Origin: Bacteroidia bacterium
GTDB taxonomy: Bacteria; Bacteroidota; Bacteroidia; UKL13-3
Assembly: GCA_023151275.1 (NCBI GenBank)
Contig: JAKLJI010000006.1
Location: 62,001 to 126,000 of the forward strand
Direction of reading: 5' to 3'
DNA length: 64,000 bases
Below, in pieces: positions 26,860 through 35,314 of the stretch. The notes beneath the pieces are model-generated. The model had not been told where the DNA came from and made no database searches. It was given only the letters and a program-made list of their open reading frames with translations. The position numbers and the translations under genes were made by a program. The stretch's first letter is position 1, and each line of letters opens with the position of its first letter.

Positions 26860-28407
26860 TTACAAATCGAAACGAATACCTTGGGCCAAAGGAAGGTCTT
26901 TTCCGTAATTGATGGTATTGGTTTGTCTGCGCATGTAAGCTTTCCAAGCATCTGAACCGCTTTCGCGACCGCCACCGGTTTCTTTTTCACCGCCAAAGGC
27001 TCCGCCAATTTCTGCACCGCTGGTTCCAATGTTCACATTGGCAATTCCGCAATCGCTACCCCAAGCGCTGAGAAACTCTTCTGCCTCTTGCATATTGGAG
27101 GTGAAGATACTTGAGCTAAGTCCTTGTTTAACGCCATTTTGCATGGCAATGGCTTCGTCGAGTTCCTTGTATTTTAACAGGTATAAAATAGGAGCAAAGG
27201 TTTCAGATTGAACAATTCCAAAATGATTTTGAGCTTCGCAAATGGTAGGTTTAACATAGCATCCACTTTCAAATCCAGCTCCGCTTAGCACCTCGGCACC
27301 ACAGAGAACGTTGCCACCTTCCGCTTTCAATTGTTCAATGGCTTTTAGGTAATTCGCAACAGAGTCTTTGTCGATGAGAGGTCCAACTAAATTTCCGGTG
27401 AGTGGATTTCCAATGGTTAGTTGTCCGTAAGCTTTTACCAATTTTTCTTTCACGGTATCGTAAATGCTTTCGTGAATGATAAGGCGGCGTGTGGTTGTGC
27501 AACGCTGACCGGCAGTACCTACGGCACCAAATAAAACACCTACTAGAGCCAAATCGAGGTTTGCATTTGGTGTGAGAATAATGGCATTGTTTCCACCCAA
27601 TTCGAGTAAGGCTTTTCCGAAGCGCTGGGCAAGGGCTGCGCCAACAGCTTTACCCATGCGGGTTGAACCGGTAGCTGAAACCAAGGGGATACGTTCATCG
27701 TGGCTCATCCATTCACCCAACTCAACATCGCCAACAACCAGCGAGAATAAACCCTCTGGTAAGTTGTTTTCTTTTAGGATACGGCCCATTAGATTTTGGC
27801 AGGCGATAGCAGATAGTGGCGTTTTTTCTGAAGGTTTCCAGATACAAACATCTCCGCAAACGGCGGCAAGCATGCTATTCCAGCTCCAAACTGCAACGGG
27901 AAAATTGAATGCCGAAATGATTCCAACCAATCCTACCGGGTGGTATTGCTCGTACATGCGGTGGTTTGGACGTTCGCTATGCATGGTTAATCCATGAAGC
28001 TGGCGACTTAGACCAACCGCAAAATCGCAGATGTCAATCATTTCCTGAACTTCGCCTAGGCCTTCTTGCAGGCTTTTGCCCATTTCGTAAGAAACCAAAC
28101 GACCCAGTGGATCTTTGTATTCGCGTAATAAGTTTCCATACTGACGAACAATCTCACCTCGTTTAGGAGCAGGGATTTTGCGCCAGATCAGGAAAGCTTC
28201 TTCGGCTTTTTTGATGGTATTTTCGTATTCGGCGCGGGTTGTGAAGCTAACTGAGGCAATTTTTTTGCCGTCAACCGGACTAACTATTTCGCGGGTTTTT
28301 GCACCCTGAGTAGAAAAGAACTCCTGCCCGGTAGAGGTTCCGGAGTTATGCTCCTGAATTCCCAGAACAGCCAGGAACTCGGTTGAAAATGTGCTGCTTG
28401 CAGTCAT
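26860..28407 (-). CDS. amaB: ALDH7-type aldehyde dehydrogenase (aminoadipate semialdehyde dehydrogenase)
   Basis: The protein has 515 residues and matches the antiquitin (ALDH7) branch: [21 protein letters not shown], the catalytic glutamate in LELGGNNAI, the catalytic cysteine in [12 protein letters not shown], and the long conserved stretch [23 protein letters not shown]. Members oxidise alpha-aminoadipate semialdehyde (piperideine-6-carboxylate) to aminoadipate with NAD in lysine breakdown, in the cytoplasm. ELGGNNAI and the C-terminal wording favour this branch over general aldehyde dehydrogenases, but the substrate is an inference. A promoter-like element lies upstream at 28460-28467. 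Confidence 0.88.
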   Translation of the reverse strand: MTASSTFSTEFLAVLGIQEHNSGTSTGQEFFSTQGAKTREIVSPVDGKKIASVSFTTRAEYENTIKKAEEAFLIWRKIPAPKRGEIVRQYGNLLREYKDPLGRLVSYEMGKSLQEGLGEVQEMIDICDFAVGLSRQLHGLTMHSERPNHRMYEQYHPVGLVGIISAFNFPVAVWSWNSMLAAVCGDVCIWKPSEKTPLSAIACQNLMGRILKENNLPEGLFSLVVGDVELGEWMSHDERIPLVSATGSTRMGKAVGAALAQRFGKALLELGGNNAIILTPNANLDLALVGVLFGAVGTAGQRCTTTRRLIIHESIYDTVKEKLVKAYGQLTIGNPLTGNLVGPLIDKDSVANYLKAIEQLKAEGGNVLCGAEVLSGAGFESGCYVKPTICEAQNHFGIVQSETFAPILYLLKYKELDEAIAMQNGVKQGLSSSIFTSNMQEAEEFLSAWGSDCGIANVNIGTSGAEIGGAFGGEKETGGGRESGSDAWKAYMRRQTNTINYGKDLPLAQGIRFDL

Positions 28408-28459
28408 AGTTAATTGCTTATGTTTCTTAAATCCTTTTGGTATAAGGTGTAAAGGAGTT

Positions 28460-28467
28460 CAAAGGTA
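28460..28467 (-). promoter_or_regulatory. Promoter -7 element of the aldehyde dehydrogenase gene
   Basis: Read on the minus strand this is TACCTTTG, an exact TAnnTTTG match, with a 52-base leader to the ATG at 28407. Confidence 0.5.
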
Positions 28468-28484
28468 GGGCTTTGGCGCGTATC

Positions 28485-31400
28485 TTAAAGCTTCAAATTC
28501 TTGGCCATTTTTTGTGGATTCATGGCATTGAGGTTCAAAACAAAGCTTACTTTTTGGAAAAAACCTTTTTGGTTGTTGATTTCCCAGGCATTCTTCAAAG
28601 CTTGGCTGCTGGCTGCCTCCAGAGGCAGGTAAATTCTAAAATTGTCGAAATAAAGGGAAATGTAAAATCCAGCGGTGTGGTTGAGTTCATTTTGATAGGA
28701 AACGTTGCCAGTTATACCATTTGTATTTTGAATGGGAGCATAATTGGCATCAGCAAAAATACCAATGGGGAATGGAATTGCAGGAAAGGGAAGTGTTAAG
28801 TTCATGCCTAAAATCCATTTGTCGGTGCTGCCAATGTCAGGTCCATGCAATGCGGCGTCGCGATGAAGAATTTGGTTTTGGAAAATGGAATTTTGTCGGG
28901 CTTCGCGCGCAAACATGGTTTGGTCGTATAAATAATCATGGGTTCCCAAGGTGCCTCCAACCCGGAACGCAGCACGTTCGTAACGTGAGCCGTGAAGGGT
29001 ATTGCCATCAACATCATGTGGATTTAGGAACATGCCACCAAAGAATCGGATTCCGGCGTATTTCTTTCCGTCTTTGTACAGGATTTTTTGTTCAATTTCT
29101 AGGGCAAGTCGTTGGAAGGAAGAGCCAGTTATGGCCTGTTGAAAATCGAAACGAGCAGAAACAGGATATAGTTTATAGGGACGCTTGTAAGCATACCAAA
29201 AATTGGCCACACCAAGCGGAGAGCTGATTGCATTGAAGATGCCCTTGCTTTTTTGTTGCTCGTTTATAAGCACATAGCGGGCGCCAAACTCCTGTACAAT
29301 CTCGCTTCGCGCGCGTCCTGGCTTTAAGTTGATTTGTACAAATGGACTTATTTTCTCGTAAAAGCTTTCGGTGTAAAGGGTTTGGGCATTATCCTGTTCA
29401 ATTAAGCCTTGGGTGCCAAATCGGGCAAGGTTTAAGCCAGCAGAAATTTTCTGAATTCTCGAGCCGCTTGACGGATACCAGTTGCGATGGATATTGAAGT
29501 AACCATTCCATGTTTTGCGCTCGAAACTATATAGTGGAGTGAAGGCTAGCTCGGTTTTTCGTTCATTGAAAATGGTATTGTAAAATGCCAATCCCAGCAT
29601 GCTTTTATCATACATGTTCCAAGCATAAATGGGTAGGTAATAGAGTCTGCTTTCATTGGGTTTTTCCATCAACCCAAAAAGTTTTAATTTGAAAGGAGCG
29701 TGGGCAGTAATGGCTCCGTGCCTAAAGTAATTGTTTTGAGGATAGAGTTCTAGTGGGGCATTTTCGCGGGTTAAGGTAAGCACAGCCTTTTTCTTATTGG
29801 CAGAAGGGATAAGGGAAAAGGAGTTGAAATCAGTCCAGTTTACTTGCATGTTTGCGTTAACCCATTTTGTTTCAAGCAAGCTATCCCCAAGCAGTAAACT
29901 AACAGGAATTGGGCCAACTAACTCGCCCTTGTTTTTTACCAGAATACCTTTACCCGATTTTTTAAAGACAACATCTTGTTTTGCCTCGGATGCTAAGGCA
30001 AAGTCAAAAAACCAACGGATGTCTTTTGATGTAGCAGCTGTGGCGTAATCTTTGAAATCGGCCGGAAGAGGGTGTTTGAATTTCCATTTTTGGTAATAGC
30101 CTCTCATCAGGTTGTCAAAAGCAGCATCCCCCAAATAGTGTTGAAGGTAGGCAATGCTTAATGGATTTTTTGCGTAAACAGTTGCTCCATAATTCATGTC
30201 TGTAAAATGGGTGCTATGCAAATCACCAGCCTGGTCCACATTTTTTCTGGCTTGAATTTGATACAGGAGTTGAGTTTGGTCGATATCATCCGAAGAAATG
30301 GAAAAGCCTTTTTGGTTTGTTTTTTGTGCTTTTCGGATTTCTGTTGAAAGCCGGTTTTCGTAATAGGTATTGAAGCTTTCGTCCATCCAGGGATGCTCAC
30401 GTTCTTGTGAGCCGAGAATACCATAGAACCAGTTGTGACCCACCTCGTGAATAATGGTAGTTCTGTCGATACTCTGGCAATTGGTAATGGTTGGGTATTC
30501 CATTCCGCCACCTGATTCAAGCGGAGTAATAACCACGGTAGCGTGGTTGTAAGGATAATCACCAACCTTATCGCTGTAATAACGAATGGCTTGACGAATG
30601 GATTTCATGCCACTCTCGAGATTATCTTTTCTTTTTTCTCGGGCAAAAATGCGAGTCGTTACTCGTTTTCCATTAGCAAGAAGGGTGTCAGAAATCCCAA
30701 TATTGAACTCTTTGCTGGCAAACCAGGCAAAATCGTGAACGGAATCCTGCACAAACTTTAAGGTTTTCATACCGCCCGTCTTGGGGTTTGGCGCATCCGG
30801 ATTTTGGGTTTTTGTTTTCCACCAATTTAGTTCTTCCTGATTTTGTAAATCACCAGTTGCCGCAAGCACAAAGTCGGCCGGTAATTGAATGTCCACTTCG
30901 AAGCGACCGAATTCACTGTAAAATTCTCCCTGGTCCAAATAGGGCATAGGGTTCCATCCATTAGCGTCGTAAACAGCCGGTTTGGGGTACCATTGGCTTA
31001 TGCAGAATATGCCATTTTCAACCCCGGCCCTGCTGAAGACTTTACCGGGTAGTTGTTCTTGGAATTGTGTTTTGAACACTATACTTTTTCCGGGTAGCAG
31101 TGGCTCAGGGAGTTGAATTCGGGCAATATCCGGGTCATTTCCAAAACTAAGCTGTACTGGTTTGTTGTTGATGGTGGTTTCGCTTAGTTTTATCCATCCA
31201 CGCTCGGCATCTGGGGCAAACCATAGCTTGGTATTGCCATTTTCAACTTGCTGTTTTACCAGTTGTGAGGAATTATCGCTGTAGGCATTCGGCCAAAGGT
31301 GCAGGTAAATTTCTGTTAAGGTTTCCGGCGAGTTATTGGTGTAAACAAATTGCTCCGAAGCGGAGAGCATACGGCGTTCCGGGTCAAGTTTTACCCCAAT

Positions 31401-31517
31401 GGTGTAATCAACCTTTTGCTGCCAGTTTGCCTGATTTTGTTTTTTTGGCAGGGTTTGTGCGTGAGTCAGGCTTACCTCAACCAGGAAGGCAACTAGAACT
31501 AGTAAATTTCGCTTCAT
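28485..31517 (-). CDS. M1 family metallopeptidase with a C-terminal barrel-like region
   Basis: The protein has 1010 residues with a signal peptide (LLVLVAFLVEVSLTHAQ). The N-terminal half is a gluzincin aminopeptidase: the substrate-binding motif is ESGGGMEYP and the zinc site is HEVGHNWFYG followed, 18 residues after the second histidine, by the third ligand Glu in WMDES. The C-terminal half, from about residue 620, consists of aromatic-rich alternating strands (AFTPLYSFERKTWNGYFNIH, YAGIRFFGGMFLN, GFYISLYFDNFRIYLPLEA), which look like an outer membrane barrel. The likely role is peptide trimming in the envelope; the barrel is my reading of the pattern. Confidence 0.85.
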   Translation of the reverse strand: MKRNLLVLVAFLVEVSLTHAQTLPKKQNQANWQQKVDYTIGVKLDPERRMLSASEQFVYTNNSPETLTEIYLHLWPNAYSDNSSQLVKQQVENGNTKLWFAPDAERGWIKLSETTINNKPVQLSFGNDPDIARIQLPEPLLPGKSIVFKTQFQEQLPGKVFSRAGVENGIFCISQWYPKPAVYDANGWNPMPYLDQGEFYSEFGRFEVDIQLPADFVLAATGDLQNQEELNWWKTKTQNPDAPNPKTGGMKTLKFVQDSVHDFAWFASKEFNIGISDTLLANGKRVTTRIFAREKRKDNLESGMKSIRQAIRYYSDKVGDYPYNHATVVITPLESGGGMEYPTITNCQSIDRTTIIHEVGHNWFYGILGSQEREHPWMDESFNTYYENRLSTEIRKAQKTNQKGFSISSDDIDQTQLLYQIQARKNVDQAGDLHSTHFTDMNYGATVYAKNPLSIAYLQHYLGDAAFDNLMRGYYQKWKFKHPLPADFKDYATAATSKDIRWFFDFALASEAKQDVVFKKSGKGILVKNKGELVGPIPVSLLLGDSLLETKWVNANMQVNWTDFNSFSLIPSANKKKAVLTLTRENAPLELYPQNNYFRHGAITAHAPFKLKLFGLMEKPNESRLYYLPIYAWNMYDKSMLGLAFYNTIFNERKTELAFTPLYSFERKTWNGYFNIHRNWYPSSGSRIQKISAGLNLARFGTQGLIEQDNAQTLYTESFYEKISPFVQINLKPGRARSEIVQEFGARYVLINEQQKSKGIFNAISSPLGVANFWYAYKRPYKLYPVSARFDFQQAITGSSFQRLALEIEQKILYKDGKKYAGIRFFGGMFLNPHDVDGNTLHGSRYERAAFRVGGTLGTHDYLYDQTMFAREARQNSIFQNQILHRDAALHGPDIGSTDKWILGMNLTLPFPAIPFPIGIFADANYAPIQNTNGITGNVSYQNELNHTAGFYISLYFDNFRIYLPLEAASSQALKNAWEINNQKGFFQKVSFVLNLNAMNPQKMAKNLKL

Positions 31518-31601
31518 TTTACAATAATATCTATAAACGGGGCGTTCAAAAATTCTAAAAAAATTTTACTATTTGGGAACCGTTCCTCATATTGAGGTGT
31601 T

Positions 31602-31609
31602 TATTTTTG
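31602..31609 (+). promoter_or_regulatory. Promoter -7 element of the TPR gene
   Basis: TATTTTTG fits TAnnTTTG, 13 bases before the ATG at 31622. It also argues against a TTG start at 31592, which would lie upstream of the promoter. Confidence 0.5.
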
Positions 31610-31621
31610 GAAATTAAGAAA

Positions 31622-33034
31622 ATGACTATGGAAGGAAATGATTTTTTAGGAGAAGAGACAAGTCATTATGTTGACCGTTATGAGCGCATGTTGCGCAGCA
31701 AGGGAAGGGAGTTTTTTGAGCCGGAGGCAATAGAGCTAATAGCTGACCATTACATATCGCACGACAAGCTGAAAAAGGCACTTGAAGTGGTTTTGTTTGG
31801 CTTGGATATGTATCCAAATCATATTGGACTTTGGATAAAAAAAGCCGAAGTTCATATTTATGCCGAGAAGTTTGAAAAGGCCTTGATTGAACTGGAAAAA
31901 GCGGAGTTGTATGAACCCTTTAATCCCGATATCCTTTTGTTGAAAGGGGAGGTTCATGTTGCAATGAATCGCATGGATGAGGCTGAACTTTGTTTTGAAA
32001 AGGCGCTTCAGCATGGGGATGATAGAAATGATTTGTTATTTGAAATTGGATTTATTTATCAGGATTACGATTACTTTGCTCAGGCAGCCTATTGGTTCGA
32101 ATTTCTGATTCAGGAAAGCAAGTTGGATCAGGCTTATTATGAAGCAGCAGGTTGTTATGACCTCATTGGGAATTACCAGAAAGCAGCGGATTTACTGAAT
32201 GAGTTAATTAACCGAGACCCATACAATGCAACTGCTTGGTACAATTTAGGGTTGATGCAGAGCAAATTGAATAAGCCCCAGGATGCCATAGAATCATTTG
32301 ACCTTTGTTTAGCCATAGAGGAGGATTTTTCTATTGCTAATTTCAACAAAGCCAACTGCCTGGTTGAGCTTGACAGGTTTGAGGAAGCACTTGAGGTATA
32401 TGCTGAAGTAGTGAAGGCAGAAGGTGGCGATAGTATTACGTTTTGCAACATGGGCGGATGTTACGAACGCTTAGGTAATAATCTTGCAGCCCGTGAGCAT
32501 TATAAAAAGGCTTCCAAAATCAACCCAAATTTGGCAGAGGCTTGGTTTGGAATGGGACTGAGTTATGATAGGGAGAATTATCCCAAAGAGGCGCTGCAAT
32601 ATTTTCGCAGAGCGGTTTTGCTAGAACCCGAGCATGCCGAGTATTTGCTTGTTCTTGCAGAAATTGAGTACCGTTTGGGTGATACCCGAGAAGCAGACAT
32701 TCTTTACCAACGTCTTTGTGATTTAGACCCGGGTATGATGGAAGCTTGGTTGGATAGAAGTTATGCAGCTTATCAGGAAAAAGATTTGTTGTTAGCGATT
32801 CAGTATTTGAATGAGGCGCTTAGCTATGATGGCTTATGTCATCAATACTATTACAGGCTTTGTGCCTATCATTATGAAAATGGTGAGCTTCAAACTGCTT
32901 TGCAGTGTTTAACAGCTGCTTTGAAATTGAATCCTGCAGATGTATTTCTCCTGTTTAACTTTAAACCGGACTTGGCTCAGGACCCTGCAATTCGCTATAC
33001 CATAGAATCTTTTGGTGATAGCAGTCAGATTTAG
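31622..33034 (+). CDS. Tetratricopeptide repeat protein
   Basis: The protein has about 470 residues made almost entirely of TPR helices, such as ALIELEKAELYEPFNPDILLLKG, AWYNLGLMQSKLNKPQDAIESF and AWFGMGLSYDRENYPKEALQYF. I count about ten to twelve repeats. There is no signal peptide or membrane segment, so it is a cytoplasmic scaffold for protein interactions. Its partner is unknown. The acidic N-terminus MTMEGNDFLGEETSHYVDRYERML is typical of a conserved Bacteroidota TPR family. Confidence 0.88.
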   Translation: MTMEGNDFLGEETSHYVDRYERMLRSKGREFFEPEAIELIADHYISHDKLKKALEVVLFGLDMYPNHIGLWIKKAEVHIYAEKFEKALIELEKAELYEPFNPDILLLKGEVHVAMNRMDEAELCFEKALQHGDDRNDLLFEIGFIYQDYDYFAQAAYWFEFLIQESKLDQAYYEAAGCYDLIGNYQKAADLLNELINRDPYNATAWYNLGLMQSKLNKPQDAIESFDLCLAIEEDFSIANFNKANCLVELDRFEEALEVYAEVVKAEGGDSITFCNMGGCYERLGNNLAAREHYKKASKINPNLAEAWFGMGLSYDRENYPKEALQYFRRAVLLEPEHAEYLLVLAEIEYRLGDTREADILYQRLCDLDPGMMEAWLDRSYAAYQEKDLLLAIQYLNEALSYDGLCHQYYYRLCAYHYENGELQTALQCLTAALKLNPADVFLLFNFKPDLAQDPAIRYTIESFGDSSQI

Positions 33035-33122
33035 GTAAGACAGTCAATAATCCGATTAATTCCTGACCCTGCTCAAATGATTTTGATGCAGAAAAGGTAT
33101 TTTCGGCCCAAATTTTCAGAAC

Positions 33123-33914
33123 ATGAAGAATTTTAAACTTAAGCATATTCCGGAGCGTCCGGAAAAACCAAGAAATACCGGCCTTACCATGGTTATGGAT
33201 AAAGGACTGAGTTTTCGTGAAGCAGAGAATATGATTGATGCTTCCGGAGAATACATTGATATCGTTAAACTTGGATTTGGAACTTCCTATGTTACGCCCA
33301 GGCTTCAGGAAAAGATTAAACTTTACCGTGATAATGGGATCATGGTTTATTTTGGAGGAACACTTTTTGAAGCTTACTTGGTAAGAAATCAGTTTGAGGA
33401 TTATATCAAAATGCTTGAGAAATGTGGAATGGAGCATGCGGAGATTTCAGATGGTTCAATTGAGTTGCCGCATGATCTTAAACTGGAATACATTTCACGT
33501 CTAAGTAATCATGTTACTGTTTTAAGTGAAGTTGGTAGCAAGGATGTTGAGAAGATAATTCCACCCTACCAATGGATTGAACTCATGCAAAAAGAGTTAG
33601 ATGCAGGCGCCTGGAAGGTAATTGCAGAGGCTCGGGAGGCTGGAAATGTTGGGGTTTACAGGAGCAGTGGTGAAGTGCGTGAGGGCTTGGTTCAGGAGAT
33701 TTTGACCAAAATACCGGGAGAGAAAATTATATGGGAGGCTCCACAAAAAGCACAACAAACCTATTTTATTAAACTGGTAGGTGCCAATGTAAACTTGGGG
33801 AATATTGCATCCAATGATATTATTCCACTTGAAACCTTGAGACTTGGCTTACGAAGTGATACCTTTAGTTTCTTCCTTGGCAAAGGAGCTAAATTCATTC
33901 CTAAGAAAAAGTAA
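33123..33914 (+). CDS. comA: Phosphosulfolactate synthase
   Basis: The protein has 263 residues. GLTMVMDKGLSFREAENMID, VKLGFGTSYVTPRLQEKI, YFGGTLFEAYLVRNQ and EISDGSIELP are the ComA signatures. ComA adds sulfite to phosphoenolpyruvate to form phosphosulfolactate, best known from coenzyme M synthesis in methanogens. Here no other coenzyme M gene is near. In Bacteroidota the product may feed sulfolactate or cysteate, the precursor of sulfonolipids (capnines). The gene is 88 bases after the TPR gene and the promoter of yqeY starts just past its stop. Confidence 0.92.
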   Translation: MKNFKLKHIPERPEKPRNTGLTMVMDKGLSFREAENMIDASGEYIDIVKLGFGTSYVTPRLQEKIKLYRDNGIMVYFGGTLFEAYLVRNQFEDYIKMLEKCGMEHAEISDGSIELPHDLKLEYISRLSNHVTVLSEVGSKDVEKIIPPYQWIELMQKELDAGAWKVIAEAREAGNVGVYRSSGEVREGLVQEILTKIPGEKIIWEAPQKAQQTYFIKLVGANVNLGNIASNDIIPLETLRLGLRSDTFSFFLGKGAKFIPKKK

Positions 33915-33919
33915 ATTCC

Positions 33920-33927
33920 TATATTTG
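33920..33927 (+). promoter_or_regulatory. Promoter -7 element of the yqeY-like gene
   Basis: TATATTTG fits TAnnTTTG and lies 17 bases before the ATG at 33945. Confidence 0.5.
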
Positions 33928-33944
33928 ATTGAATACAAACCAAT

Positions 33945-34394
33945 ATGACCCTACAGGAAAAAGTGAATGCCGATGTAATTGCGGCAATGAAAGCAAAAGA
34001 TGAAGTGAGCCTGAGAGCTCTGCGGGGACTTAAATCTGCGCTACTTTTGGCCGGCACAGAGGCTGGAGCAAATGGCTCTGTATCGGATGAACAAGCCCTT
34101 AAAATTTTCCAAAAGTTGGCTAAGCAGCGCAAAGAATCTTTGGAAATTTATACCCAAAATAAGCGCGAGGATCTTGCAAAAACCGAAGCCGAAGAGCTGG
34201 CCGTTATCGAAAAATACTTGCCTAAACAATTGGGTGAAGAAGAAATAAAAGCTGAGCTTCAAAGCCTACTGACTGAAGCCGGAATTCAATCGGCGGCTGA
34301 ATTTGGAAAGGCTATGCCTTTGGCCATGAAGGCCTTTGCCGGAAGAGCAGATGGAAAGCTCATTTCGGCTGTGCTTAAATCGATATTGTCTTAA
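33945..34394 (+). CDS. GatB/YqeY domain protein
   Basis: The protein has 149 residues. The opening TLQEKVNADVIAAMKAKDEVSLRALRGLKSAL, the middle AKTEAEELAVIEKYLPKQL and the end AFAGRADGKLISAVLKSIL are the YqeY family pattern, which covers the tail domain of GatB as a stand-alone protein. A link to tRNA-dependent amidation is often proposed but not proven. It is followed by a strong terminator. Confidence 0.92.
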   Translation: MTLQEKVNADVIAAMKAKDEVSLRALRGLKSALLLAGTEAGANGSVSDEQALKIFQKLAKQRKESLEIYTQNKREDLAKTEAEELAVIEKYLPKQLGEEEIKAELQSLLTEAGIQSAAEFGKAMPLAMKAFAGRADGKLISAVLKSILS

Positions 34395-34413
34395 TTAAGT
34401 TGAATTGAACCCC

Positions 34414-34454
34414 GGGCAGCTTTGGTTCAGGCCAAAGCTGCCCTTAATTTTTAT
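34414..34454 (+). terminator. Terminator after the yqeY-like gene
   Basis: GGGCAGCTTTGG and CCAAAGCTGCCC form a perfect 12-bp stem with a 6-base loop, followed by TTAATTTTT. It ends only four bases before the ATG of the next gene. Confidence 0.85.
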
Positions 34455-34457
34455 ACT

Positions 34458-35165
34458 ATGACAGAAGAAGAACGTATCAAGCTTGCCTTTCAAAAAAAGG
34501 ATTGGCCTGAAATTAAAGTGAGTGACAGCTGGGCTACCTTCAAAATAATGGCCGAATTTGTTGAAGGCTTTGAGAAAATGAGCAAAATTGGTCCCTGTGT
34601 TTCCATTTTTGGCTCGGCACGAACCAAAAATGATAACCACTACTATAAGCTCGCGGAAGAAATCGCTCGGAAGCTGGTAAATGCCGGTTTTGGGGTGATA
34701 ACAGGAGGTGGTCCTGGAATTATGGAAGCCGGAAACAAAGGTGCTTTTGAGGCCGGTGGTAAATCGGTTGGGCTGAATATTGAATTGCCTTTTGAGCAGT
34801 TTCACAATCGCTATATCGACCGGGATAAGAATATAAATTTCGATTACTTCTTTGTTCGCAAGGTGATGTTTGTGAAATATGCCCAAGGCTTTATTGCCAT
34901 GCCTGGTGGATTTGGAACTATGGACGAACTTTTTGAATCGTTAACTTTGATTCAAACACATAAAGTTGCCAGATTCCCTGTGGTTCTTGTGGGTAGTGAG
35001 TTTTGGGGTGGACTAATTGATTGGCTCAAAACCACCATGTGCGAAAGGGAGAAAAACATCAATCCTGAGGACATGTTTTTATTCAAACTGGTAGATTCTG
35101 CAGACGATGCAGTAAACTACATTTTGGATTACTACGCTGACATGAGCATCAAACCAAATTTCTAA
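34458..35165 (+). CDS. LOG family (TIGR00730) Rossmann-fold protein
   Basis: The protein has 235 residues. GPCVSIFGSART begins the Rossmann fold, followed by VITGGGPGIMEAGNKGAFEAGGKS and the family hallmark MPGGFGTMDELFE. LOG proteins are cytokinin riboside 5'-monophosphate phosphoribohydrolases or nucleotide 5'-monophosphate nucleosidases. The bacterial role is usually nucleotide salvage. The ATG at 34458 is chosen; upstream starts fall inside the terminator hairpin. It is followed by its own terminator. Confidence 0.92.
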   Translation: MTEEERIKLAFQKKDWPEIKVSDSWATFKIMAEFVEGFEKMSKIGPCVSIFGSARTKNDNHYYKLAEEIARKLVNAGFGVITGGGPGIMEAGNKGAFEAGGKSVGLNIELPFEQFHNRYIDRDKNINFDYFFVRKVMFVKYAQGFIAMPGGFGTMDELFESLTLIQTHKVARFPVVLVGSEFWGGLIDWLKTTMCEREKNINPEDMFLFKLVDSADDAVNYILDYYADMSIKPNF

Positions 35166-35175
35166 AATACAATGA

Positions 35176-35200
35176 GCCTCGCCAAATTGCGGGGCTTTTT
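35176..35200 (+). terminator. Terminator after the LOG gene
   Basis: GCCTCGC pairs with GCGGGGC (one wobble) around CAAATT, followed by TTTTT. Confidence 0.75.
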
Positions 35201-35302
35201 CATGCAAGCAGAAGCATTTGTTTGATTAACCAAAGGGTGATTTAGTTTCCTGCCTTTTCTCAGCTATCTGCTCCAAACACTATCTCTAAACTATCATCTG
35301 AT

Positions 35303-35310
35303 TATATTTG
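35303..35310 (+). promoter_or_regulatory. Promoter -7 element of maeB
   Basis: TATATTTG fits TAnnTTTG exactly, and the ATG follows after only four bases, which suggests a leaderless transcript or use of the second ATG at 35324. Confidence 0.5.
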
Positions 35311-35314
35311 CCGC

